From Paludibacteraceae bacterium (GTDB taxonomy: Bacteria; Bacteroidota; Bacteroidia; Bacteroidales; Paludibacteraceae), in the NCBI GenBank assembly GCA_017479885.1, contig JAFVBR010000017.1:21044-85043 (forward strand): a DNA stretch of 64,000 nucleotides, in the 5' to 3' direction. A program made the translations under genes and the position numbers. Positions 17,282 to 25,204 of this stretch are shown in pieces. A model generated the notes under the pieces. That model saw only the letters and a program-made list of their open reading frames with translations. It was not told the DNA's origin and did no database searches. Positions within the stretch are counted from its first letter, which is position 1; every line of letters starts with the position of its first letter.

Positions 17282-18741
17282 GGAGCACTCTCTTGTTTGA
17301 ATCTGTTTATCTCTGTAACACACAGTGTGCTGTATCGGTCGGGTTCGTCAATCAGACATGAGTCGGCGGCAGTGACAGAAAGTATATATTGAGGATTGTC
17401 AAAATCCACGGTTTCACCTATCGGAAAACCGTACACGGCATACCGGTGCGTAGTGGCTGTCGTATCGGCCGACTGCCACGAGAGCACATGTCCCTCAAGT
17501 TTGATATCTACAGGCGGCAGTGACAATTCTTCAACAGAAACGGCGGCAGGCGGCAGAGCGTAAGTGCGGTAATAGTCAGAGCGCAGACTGTCACAAATGC
17601 CAAGTTTATTGTCAACAAGCGAGCGCATGGAAAAATAAACCGAACCTTGCACTTCGTTGATTGTGCGGTTAAGACGTATCTGCCGGCAAATCTCGTTGGG
17701 TGTACGCCAGGCTTCCGCTCCACGCGGATTACCCAGTTGGTAGGGAGCCTGACCGATATAGAGGTTTCTGCCATAGGAGTATTTTGCCCACCAACGGGCA
17801 AGCACCTCATAGTCCGCCACGCGTTTGCCTATCTCCCAATACAGTTGGGGCACCACATAATCAATCCATCCCCGCTCGAGCCAGAGCAGGATGTCGGCAT
17901 AAAGGTCGTCGTAATTCTGGCAACCCGCTTTTGTAAGACTTCCCCTGTCCGGGTCGGCTGCTATGTTGCGCCACACCCCGAAAGGAGAGATACCGAACTC
18001 CACCCAAGGCTTTATAGACTTGATAGTGGTTTGCAGTTGCTCGATAACAAGATTTACATTGTCGCGCCGCCACTCTTCCTTGTCAGTAAAACCGCGAGGA
18101 TAGGCGGCAAAACTCCCGTCATCAGGAAACTGCTTGCCGGATATCTTGTATGGATAGAAATAGTCATCGAAATGAATAGCATCCACATCATAGCGCGTGA
18201 CTATATCAGCCACAACACTGTTGAGAAAGTCGCGTGTCTGGGGCAGAGCTGGGTCGAAATACCACTTGTCGCCATACTGCACAAACCACTCAGGATGCCG
18301 GCGGTAAATATGGCTGTCGGCAAGACTCTCAAGTTTCTGTCCGTTGGTAACGCGGTAAGGATTGAGCCATACGTGTACGTCAAGGCAACGCTTGTGCGCC
18401 TCATGACAAACAAACTCAAGAACATCGTAAGGCACATCATTGTCACGCCCCTGTTTGCCGGTGAGCCAACTGGAGAGAGGCTCGAGGTCGGAATAATAGA
18501 GCGCATCGGCAGTAGGTCGCACTTGGAAAACAACTGCGTTCATGTTCAAACTCTGCAAAGTATCAAGGAGGGCTGTCATCTCCTGCTTCTGCAGGTCGGT
18601 ATGACCTACAGCCTCTCGCGAAGGCCAGTCGATATTGGCTACCGTAGCAATCCATGCGGCACGCAGTTCACGCTTTGGCTGGGCAAAAGGAATCTGACAG
18701 AAAGTTGCAGCCACAAGTATGAGAAGCACTATTCGTTTCAT
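17263..18741 (-). CDS. GHL10 family secreted glycosidase-like protein (DUF187)
   Basis: The 492-residue exported protein has signal peptide MKRIVLLILVAATFCQIPFA. The mature protein opens with RELRAAWIATVANIDWPS, the hallmark of the GHL10 TIM barrel. Conserved blocks VFQVRPTADALY, VHVWLNPYRV, DAIHFDDYFYPY and VVPQLYWEIG follow. A small C-terminal beta domain from about residue 400 resembles FN3. Relatives are thought to act on peptidoglycan or other polysaccharides, but activity is unproven for most. The ATG at 18741 is preferred because the 90 codons upstream read as antisense of the neighbouring transporter. Its start overlaps that gene's stop by 4 bases and its end overlaps recF. Confidence 0.87.
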   Translation of the reverse strand: MKRIVLLILVAATFCQIPFAQPKRELRAAWIATVANIDWPSREAVGHTDLQKQEMTALLDTLQSLNMNAVVFQVRPTADALYYSDLEPLSSWLTGKQGRDNDVPYDVLEFVCHEAHKRCLDVHVWLNPYRVTNGQKLESLADSHIYRRHPEWFVQYGDKWYFDPALPQTRDFLNSVVADIVTRYDVDAIHFDDYFYPYKISGKQFPDDGSFAAYPRGFTDKEEWRRDNVNLVIEQLQTTIKSIKPWVEFGISPFGVWRNIAADPDRGSLTKAGCQNYDDLYADILLWLERGWIDYVVPQLYWEIGKRVADYEVLARWWAKYSYGRNLYIGQAPYQLGNPRGAEAWRTPNEICRQIRLNRTINEVQGSVYFSMRSLVDNKLGICDSLRSDYYRTYALPPAAVSVEELSLPPVDIKLEGHVLSWQSADTTATTHRYAVYGFPIGETVDFDNPQYILSVTAADSCLIDEPDRYSTLCVTEINRFKQESAPCILEN

Positions 18742-19661
18742 ATCTTTTCCGGATTTGGATTTTTGGCTGACAAAGATACGTTTTTTTTCTGATACTGGCA
18801 AATGAACAAACCTATTATCACTATAGCCATTGCCAGCCATTTCATCCATGGCATGTGTTCGCCAAAGAAACAAAGCATGATAAGCGCAGTAAAAACCGGT
18901 CGGGTATTGTTGAAGGCATTGGCACGAGTAACTCCCAACTCTCTTACGGCATAACAGAAAAGGACAAAAGCAACCACCGAAGCAAATACTGCCAGATAAG
19001 CAACTGCACACAAAGGTTCTGCCTCGAACTTCATTTGGTCAAGACGAGGCGCATCCACTACCGCCCACACAGGCAGAAAGAACAGCAGCGAAACAGCCTC
19101 AATATAAAACACGGTGGAAAACGAGTTGTATTTGGCAGGTATCTTGCGAAGTACCACTGTATATAACACAGCCATAACCACCGCCGCCAGCAGCAAAACT
19201 ATTCCCCAAGGCGACCCTATACTGAACGAAGCATTGCCTGCAAAAACCATCATTACCACGCCGGCCGTCGAAAGCAATATACCGACAATATTGTTCCACG
19301 TAACCCGCTCATGAACCAGTATATATGCAAACAGCGGAGCCATCAGAGGAGAAGTGGAAAGCAAGACTTCGCTCACTGTAGGCGAAGCCGACAGACGCAA
19401 ACCGTACGTCTCTAAAACATAATAAAGAAAAGGCTGTATAAACCCTCCTATGAGGAAGAGCGGCAGATGCTTCTTCTCTATACGCTGCAGACTGCCGGCA
19501 AGAAGACCGGCCACAAGCATCAGCATTACAGCCAGCGACATGCGCATAGTAATGAGGGTAAGCGGGTTGAGATAACCGAGAGTAAGCTTGGTGGCTATAG
19601 GTGAAGACCCCCAGATCAGCATAGCCGTAACCACGGCTGTATACGGCAAAAATCGGCGCAT
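18738..19661 (-). CDS. EamA/DMT family inner-membrane transporter
   Basis: The 307-residue integral membrane protein has about ten hydrophobic segments arranged as two EamA repeats. The first repeat begins with AVVTAMLIWGSSPIATKLTL and contains NPLTLITMRMSLA; the second begins near SPWGIVLLLAAVVMAVLYT. The family exports or imports small metabolites, and the substrate cannot be deduced. It overlaps the GHL10 start codon by 4 bases (ATGA) and follows a small lipoprotein gene by 12 bases. A role linked to the GHL10 product is possible but unsupported beyond the operon arrangement. Confidence 0.85.
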   Translation of the reverse strand: MRRFLPYTAVVTAMLIWGSSPIATKLTLGYLNPLTLITMRMSLAVMLMLVAGLLAGSLQRIEKKHLPLFLIGGFIQPFLYYVLETYGLRLSASPTVSEVLLSTSPLMAPLFAYILVHERVTWNNIVGILLSTAGVVMMVFAGNASFSIGSPWGIVLLLAAVVMAVLYTVVLRKIPAKYNSFSTVFYIEAVSLLFFLPVWAVVDAPRLDQMKFEAEPLCAVAYLAVFASVVAFVLFCYAVRELGVTRANAFNNTRPVFTALIMLCFFGEHMPWMKWLAMAIVIIGLFICQYQKKNVSLSAKNPNPEKI

Positions 19662-19673
19662 AGGACAAACGAA

Positions 19674-20207
19674 TCACTCTTCACTTTCACCACCTTTGTC
19701 CTCTTCTTCCGATTTAAGGGCTATCGGAGTAAGAATAGAAGCCTCCACCGGCGAGTACTGCGAGTCGGACTCCACACGGAACTCAAGTTTCGCCAGCCCA
19801 GCCTTGAGGGGTACATACTTGAACTGGAAGACAATCGCCCTGTATCCTGTTGCCACATCAAGGACGAAACCGCCATCAGATTCAGTTTGTGTAACCACAT
19901 CTTCTAACTGGCTGGAGAGCACAGCCGAAAAATAGGCATACTCGGGCTGATATTTGATTTGAGCCTTGGTAAGGTTGTTGCCCAACGCATCGTAAATAAT
20001 GGTAAACATAACAGTATCTCCCACTAACAGAGTGTCAGTGCAATACTGGCTGAGGTCATTGTTGTATAAGTATGTCACGGTGTCAGTGTCATTGACCAGA
20101 ATAACGGGGTCTACCATAACTGCAGGCGTGGTTTCATACTTGCTGTTGAGGCACGACTGAAGGACTATCAGCGAAACAAACAGAAGAGGAAGAATGTTTT
20201 TTTTCAT
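19674..20207 (-). CDS. Hypothetical lipoprotein
   Basis: This 177-residue protein has a lipoprotein signal, MKKNILPLLFVSLIVLQSC, with a lipobox ending at Cys19. The mature part is rich in Thr, Val and Asp and predicted mostly beta, resembling one immunoglobulin-like sandwich (DTVTYLYNND, VMFTIIYDALGN, VFQFKYVPLKAGLAKLEF). It ends in an acidic tail, SEEEDKGGESEE. I do not recognise a family with confidence; it resembles Bacteroidales lipoproteins of unknown function. It is the first protein gene of the recF operon. No minus-strand promoter box is visible just upstream, so it may be read from the tRNA-Leu promoter at 20417-20449. Confidence 0.7.
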   Translation of the reverse strand: MKKNILPLLFVSLIVLQSCLNSKYETTPAVMVDPVILVNDTDTVTYLYNNDLSQYCTDTLLVGDTVMFTIIYDALGNNLTKAQIKYQPEYAYFSAVLSSQLEDVVTQTESDGGFVLDVATGYRAIVFQFKYVPLKAGLAKLEFRVESDSQYSPVEASILTPIALKSEEEDKGGESEE

Positions 20208-20238
20208 ATCAGCGTTTTTCAGAATAAATAAAAAGCAC

Positions 20239-20247
20239 TACCTTTGC
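20239..20247 (+). promoter_or_regulatory. Candidate plus-strand -7 element for the M16 peptidase gene
   Basis: TACCTTTGC matches the -7 consensus, but the bases at -33 are only a T run. A transcript from here would pass through the antisense of tRNA-Leu(UAG) before reaching the peptidase start about 195 bases downstream. Confidence 0.45.
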
Positions 20248-20291
20248 ACTCCCTTTCGGGTACCGAAGGTGTACTTTTTCATATAAATTTG

Positions 20292-20373
20292 TGCGGCATA
20301 TAGGACTCGAACCTACACGACTTGCGTCACCAGATCCTAAGTCTGGCGCGGCTACCAATTACGCCAATGCCGC
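20292..20373 (-). tRNA. tRNA-Leu (anticodon UAG)
   Basis: On the minus strand the acceptor arm GCGGCAT pairs perfectly with ATGCCGC, discriminator A. The anticodon stem CCAGA/TCTGG encloses CTTAGGA, anticodon TAG. The D-loop TAATTGGTAG, a long variable arm and the T arm with loop TTCGAGT are all present. It is a class II tRNA-Leu of 82 bases with no encoded CCA. Confidence 0.95.
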
Positions 20374-20416
20374 AAGCGCTACAAATGTACAAAAGAAGAA
20401 TGTACAATTTTGGACT

Positions 20417-20449
20417 GCAAAGGTAATGCAATTATTTCAATCATGCAAA
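20417..20449 (-). promoter_or_regulatory. Promoter of tRNA-Leu(UAG)
   Basis: The minus strand reads TTTG, 20 bases, then TACCTTTGC; the tRNA 5' end is 43 bases downstream. The site overlaps the first codons of the divergent M16 gene. Confidence 0.7.
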
Positions 20450-21681
20450 TGAAAAAACAAACCACATATTATCACACGCTGGCAAACGGGATCAGAATAG
20501 TGCACTGCCAAACCCGGTCGGATGTGTCATGGCTCGGACTGATGGCAGGTTGCGGCACACGTGACGAAGAAACTGCAGTTAACGGAATGGCGCACTATAT
20601 AGAGCACACCGTGTTCAAAGGCACAAACAAACGCACAGCCAAACAAATCATCAACCGTATAGAAGACATCGGCGGTGAAATAAACGCATACACCACCAAA
20701 GAAGAAACCACCTTCTACGCCGCTGTGCCCAACCGATATTTCGGGCGCGCACTCGAACTGATTGCCGACATGGTGTTCCACCCTTCGTTTCCAAAGCAGG
20801 AGACCGAAAAGGAACTAAGTGTGATACTCGATGAGATAGAGTCGTACGAAGATTCGCCCTCGGAACTTATCTATGAAGATTTCGAAGGTCTGGTCTTTGA
20901 AGGAAATAGTCTGGAGATGCCGATTCTGGGCACTAAAAAGAGTCTGAAGCGCATCAACAAAGAACAGACCGCCAGATTCATGCAGGAGAACTACTGCACA
21001 AGCGAGATGGTGATGTTTTCGCTCTCCTCTTTGCCCATGCAGAAAGTGATAGCATACGCCGAACAATATCTAAGCGATGCACCTTATAATATATTCCGTA
21101 CACACACGCGAGTGACACCCGACATACCTGATGCCAAGCAGGCATCTTTCCGTCGGCACACACATCAGACACATGTGATGATAGGAGGCAGAGCCTATCC
21201 TATAGGCCACGAAAAGCAACTGGCACTCTATCTGCTTAACAACATTCTGGGAGGAGGAAGCATGAACTCGCGCCTCAACATGTCGCTACGCGAACAAAGA
21301 GGTCTGGTTTATACCATTGAATCAACCTACTCCCCCTTATCTGACTGCGGGTATTGGAGCATCTATTTTGCCTCAGAGCCGCAAAATGTTGATGAATGTG
21401 AGCAACTGGTGAGACAAGAATTAAGAAAGATGACAGAGACATGCATCTCTGACTATACTCTGAAAAAAGCATTGAGACAACTGCACGGACAAATGGCGAT
21501 TGCCGCCCAAAACCAGGAAAACTATGCCTTGAGACTTGCCAAACTTATGCTATATACCAATCAGGCTCCGGCTTGGGAGGACACTTTCGCTGAAATAGAA
21601 CAACTCACACCTGATATCCTTTCACAGACGGCAAAGGAAATATTTGGCAATAATAACATATTTATTCTTAAATACGAATAA
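20443..21681 (+). CDS. M16 family zinc peptidase
   Basis: The 412-residue protein belongs to the pitrilysin/insulinase family. The inverted zinc motif HYIEH (H51 to H55) is followed by the distal Glu segment about 75 residues on (KELSVILDEIESYEDSPSE). It has the C-terminal repeat with HVMIGGRAYPIGHEKQ and RGLVYTIESTYSPLSD. No signal peptide is visible, so it is probably cytoplasmic, like the YmxG/processing-peptidase group. The start is ATG 20443 (MQMKKQT) or 20449; a TTG further upstream lies inside the tRNA promoter region and is rejected. Confidence 0.9.
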   Translation: MQMKKQTTYYHTLANGIRIVHCQTRSDVSWLGLMAGCGTRDEETAVNGMAHYIEHTVFKGTNKRTAKQIINRIEDIGGEINAYTTKEETTFYAAVPNRYFGRALELIADMVFHPSFPKQETEKELSVILDEIESYEDSPSELIYEDFEGLVFEGNSLEMPILGTKKSLKRINKEQTARFMQENYCTSEMVMFSLSSLPMQKVIAYAEQYLSDAPYNIFRTHTRVTPDIPDAKQASFRRHTHQTHVMIGGRAYPIGHEKQLALYLLNNILGGGSMNSRLNMSLREQRGLVYTIESTYSPLSDCGYWSIYFASEPQNVDECEQLVRQELRKMTETCISDYTLKKALRQLHGQMAIAAQNQENYALRLAKLMLYTNQAPAWEDTFAEIEQLTPDILSQTAKEIFGNNNIFILKYE

Positions 21682-21757
21682 ACAGTTCACTATTTGTATT
21701 AAAATATACTAATTAAGTACAAAATAACACGAAAAAGCCCAATTTTCTGACATAATA

Positions 21758-21790
21758 TTTGGTCAAACGGGATATTTGTTGTAATTTTGC
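21758..21790 (+). promoter_or_regulatory. Promoter of the SusC/SusD locus
   Basis: TTTG at 21758-21761, 20 bases, then TAATTTTGC at 21782-21790. The susC start is 39 bases further on. Confidence 0.78.
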
Positions 21791-21803
21791 GCGAAATTTC
21801 GCG
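21790..21803. promoter_or_regulatory. 14-bp perfect palindrome at the susC transcription start
   Basis: CGCGAAATTTCGCG is a perfect dyad that begins on the last base of the -7 box and covers the expected start point. It could be an operator or the first hairpin of the message. Confidence 0.5.
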
Positions 21804-21829
21804 TTTATATTCGCATATTTATACACAAC

Positions 21830-24800
21830 ATGAATAAGATCTACATTTTATTAGTCAGTTTCTGTCTGTTATCATTGACAGCCATAGCCCAAACAAGGGT
21901 TACGGGTGTTATATTGGATGAGAACGGCGAAGGTGCAATCGGCGCAACAATTATGGCCGAGGGGACAAGTGTGGGCACCACAACCGACTTTGACGGAAAC
22001 TTTGAATTGAACGTCCCTGCAGGAGTGAAAAACCTTGTAATATCATCTGTGGGTTATGCCACACAGAAAGTGCCGGTTAAATCGGTCATCAAGGTCCAAC
22101 TCAAAGAAGAAACACAAATGGTACAGGAAGTTGTGGTAACCGGTATGTACCAGCAAGACAAACGAATGAACACAGGTTCGACCACCCGTATAGATGCCGA
22201 GAAAGCCAAGCTTGACGGTGTGGCAGATATCAGCCGAAGCCTTGAAGGAAGGGCGGCAGGTGTGAGTGTGCAGAACGTCAGTGGTACATTCGGTACAGCC
22301 CCGAAAATCCGTATGCGCGGTGCCACCAGTATCTACGGCTCAAGCAAGCCGTTGTGGGTGGTTGACGGTGTGATTATGGAAGACGCTGTTGAAGTGGATG
22401 CTGAGTCGCTCTCGTCAGGTGACGCCGTGACCCTTATTTCTTCTGCTATTGCAGGTTTGAATGCCGATGATATTGAGAGTTTCCAGATTCTGAAAGACGG
22501 TAGTGCGACCAGTATCTATGGTGCACGTGCTATGGCAGGTGTGATTGTGGTCACCACCAAAAAAGGTCAACAGGGACAAAGCAAAATCAACTATACAGGC
22601 GAGTTCTCCATTCGTTTAAAGCCGAGCTACAACGAATTTAACATCAGCAACTCGCAGGAGCAGATGAACATCTATCGTGAGATGGAACAAAAGGGATGGC
22701 TCGAGTTTGCCAACCTTGCCAAGGCTCACACATCGGGTATATACGGAAAGATGTACCAACTCATCAATACTTATGACCCTGCTACAGGCACATTCGGACT
22801 TGCCAACACTATCAACGCAAGAAACGAATATCTGCGTGAAGCCGAATACAGAAACACCAACTGGTTTGACTTGCTGTTCCGGAACACTGTGACTCAAACT
22901 CACTCCATCAGTATTTCAGGTGGTACAGACCGCGCACGTTTCTACACATCAATGTCGGCAATGTACGACCCGGGATGGACTTTGTCGAGCGACGTACAAC
23001 GCTACACCGTCAACGCCAATGCATCGTTTGATATAACGAAGAAACTCACTCTCTCCCTTCTGACTTCCGACTCTTATCGTAAGCAGAAAGCTCCCGGAAC
23101 ACTCTCTCAGGAGACGGATGTAGTGACAGGAGAAGTGAAGCGTGACTTCGACATCAACCCCTATAGTTATGCTCTTAACGCATCGCGCGCGATGGACCCC
23201 AACGAGACTTACACCCGCAACTACTGCGGATTCAACATTTTCGACGAGTTGGACAACAACTACATCGAACTTGGTGTAACCGATGTCAAGTTCCAGGCTG
23301 ACCTTACGTACAAACCAATCAAAGGTTTGTCGTTCACCGCCCTTGCTGCATACCGCTACCAGAGTTCAACCAATGAGCACCATGTGAAAGACCAGTCGAA
23401 TCAGGCGCGAGCCTATCGTGCAGGTATAGAACCTGAAGATGCCACCATTCGCGACATGAACCCGTTCCTCTACACTAATCCTGATGACGAAAATGCTCTG
23501 CCGGAGACAGTGCTGCCCAAAGGCGGTATATACTATATGAACCAATATAAGATGTCGCAGTTTGACCTTCGTCTGTCGGGAACATACGCCACTGCTATCA
23601 AGGACAAGCACCTCCTGCACTTCTTCGCGGGAATGGAACTCAACTCGACCAACCGTAACACAATTGCTTTCAACGGCTATGGTTTCTGTTATGATGACGG
23701 TCGCACTCCATTTACCGACTACACGCTCTTCAAGCAGCAGGTAGAAGAAGGCGGTAGTTACTATGCCAACTCATGGCGTTATGCCCGTAGCATGGCATTC
23801 TTCGCTACCGGAACTTATTCCTATATGGGTCGCTACAATATCAACCTCACAGGTCGTTATGAAGGAACCAACGGTTTGGGCAAGACACAAACTGCACGCT
23901 GGTTGCCGACATGGAACGTGGGTGCCAGCTGGAATGCACACGAGGAAGAGTGGTTCGCTCCAGCAAGCGATGTTCTGTCAACTGCCACACTCAAGGCATC
24001 ATATTCTCTGACTGCCGACCGTTGCCCTTACGGCTACTCATACGCAGAACCTATGTTCACCAGTTCGTCTGCATGGCGTCCGAACGCAGCTGCACAGGAA
24101 CTCGTGATTGACCTTGCATTGCTCGGCAATTCTGAACTTACCTATGAGAAAAAGTATGAGTTTAACGCCGGTGTAAGTCTCGGTTTCCTGAAGAACCGTA
24201 TCAATCTGGATATTGACGCATACTACCGCGACAATTTCGACCTTATTGGTCCTACCTATACAACCGGTATCGGCGGTGAGAGCATCAAGTATGCCAACGT
24301 GGCAACAATGAAGTCTTCAGGTGTCGAGGTGACAATTTCGACAACCAACATTAAGACAAAAGACTTCAAGTGGACTACCGACTTGACATTCTCTTACACC
24401 AACAACAAGATTACCAAGCTTGACTCGCGCGTAAACGTAATGTCGTTGGTAGCAGGTTCCGGTTATGCACGCGAAGGTTATCCTGTACGCTCGCTGTTCT
24501 CAATCCCGTTTGTAGGACTTAATGACGAAGGCTTGCCACAGTTTATCAACGAAGACAACGAGGTGACAGTTACCGACATCAATTTCCAGGAGATAGAGAA
24601 CACAGAATTCCTGAAATACGAAGGTCCCACCGATCCTACCATTACCGGTGGTTTCGGCAACATCTTCACATACAAAGGATTCACGCTCAACATCTTCATG
24701 ACCTACTCGTTCGGCAACGTGGTTCGTCTTGACCCGATATTCTCGTCAAGCTACGACGACATCACCGCTCTGCCTCGCGACTTCCGCAACCGTTGGACTC

Positions 24801-25156
24801 TGCCCGGCGATGAGAACAAGACTACCATACCGGTAATCGCCTCCACCCGTCAGCAGAAAACCTACGGAAGCTATAACCTGAAGACTGCTTACAATGCATA
24901 CAACTACTCGACGGAGCGTATAGCGAAGGGTGATTTCATCAGGATGAAGGAGATATCTCTCATGTACACGATACCGACCAAGTACTTGAGTAATGTGGCA
25001 TTGAACAGCGCAAGTCTGAAACTGCAAGTAACCAACCCGTTCCTTGTATATTCCGACCGCAAACTGAACGGACAAGACCCCGAGTTTTTCAATTCAGGCG
25101 GTGTTGCCACTCCTATGGCTAAGCAATTCACACTTACAGCACGTGTGGGATTCTGA
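21830..25156 (+). CDS. SusC/RagA family TonB-dependent outer-membrane receptor
   Basis: The 1108-residue protein has signal peptide NKIYILLVSFCLLSLTAIAQ, then a carboxypeptidase-regulatory-like domain (TRVTGVILDENGEGAIGATI, residues about 22-95). The TonB-box/plug region follows (VQEVVVTGMYQQDKR), with the SusC plug motif of the ARAMAGVIVVTTKKG type. The remainder is a 22-strand barrel ending in an aromatic residue (LTARVGF). It pairs with the SusD-like lipoprotein encoded 48 bases downstream to import a large nutrient across the outer membrane. No anti-sigma/ECF pair is beside it, so control may be through the promoter dyad. The substrate is unknown. Confidence 0.95.
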   Translation: MNKIYILLVSFCLLSLTAIAQTRVTGVILDENGEGAIGATIMAEGTSVGTTTDFDGNFELNVPAGVKNLVISSVGYATQKVPVKSVIKVQLKEETQMVQEVVVTGMYQQDKRMNTGSTTRIDAEKAKLDGVADISRSLEGRAAGVSVQNVSGTFGTAPKIRMRGATSIYGSSKPLWVVDGVIMEDAVEVDAESLSSGDAVTLISSAIAGLNADDIESFQILKDGSATSIYGARAMAGVIVVTTKKGQQGQSKINYTGEFSIRLKPSYNEFNISNSQEQMNIYREMEQKGWLEFANLAKAHTSGIYGKMYQLINTYDPATGTFGLANTINARNEYLREAEYRNTNWFDLLFRNTVTQTHSISISGGTDRARFYTSMSAMYDPGWTLSSDVQRYTVNANASFDITKKLTLSLLTSDSYRKQKAPGTLSQETDVVTGEVKRDFDINPYSYALNASRAMDPNETYTRNYCGFNIFDELDNNYIELGVTDVKFQADLTYKPIKGLSFTALAAYRYQSSTNEHHVKDQSNQARAYRAGIEPEDATIRDMNPFLYTNPDDENALPETVLPKGGIYYMNQYKMSQFDLRLSGTYATAIKDKHLLHFFAGMELNSTNRNTIAFNGYGFCYDDGRTPFTDYTLFKQQVEEGGSYYANSWRYARSMAFFATGTYSYMGRYNINLTGRYEGTNGLGKTQTARWLPTWNVGASWNAHEEEWFAPASDVLSTATLKASYSLTADRCPYGYSYAEPMFTSSSAWRPNAAAQELVIDLALLGNSELTYEKKYEFNAGVSLGFLKNRINLDIDAYYRDNFDLIGPTYTTGIGGESIKYANVATMKSSGVEVTISTTNIKTKDFKWTTDLTFSYTNNKITKLDSRVNVMSLVAGSGYAREGYPVRSLFSIPFVGLNDEGLPQFINEDNEVTVTDINFQEIENTEFLKYEGPTDPTITGGFGNIFTYKGFTLNIFMTYSFGNVVRLDPIFSSSYDDITALPRDFRNRWTLPGDENKTTIPVIASTRQQKTYGSYNLKTAYNAYNYSTERIAKGDFIRMKEISLMYTIPTKYLSNVALNSASLKLQVTNPFLVYSDRKLNGQDPEFFNSGGVATPMAKQFTLTARVGF

Positions 25157-25204
25157 TAAGTTGACAATTGACAGTTAATATTAGACATTTAGACATACAT
25201 CATT

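Noticed and set aside
17647-18792. 381-codon open frame on the plus strand
   Set aside because: It lies opposite the GHL10 gene, whose protein has clear domain motifs; the antisense reading has no recognisable features or promoter.
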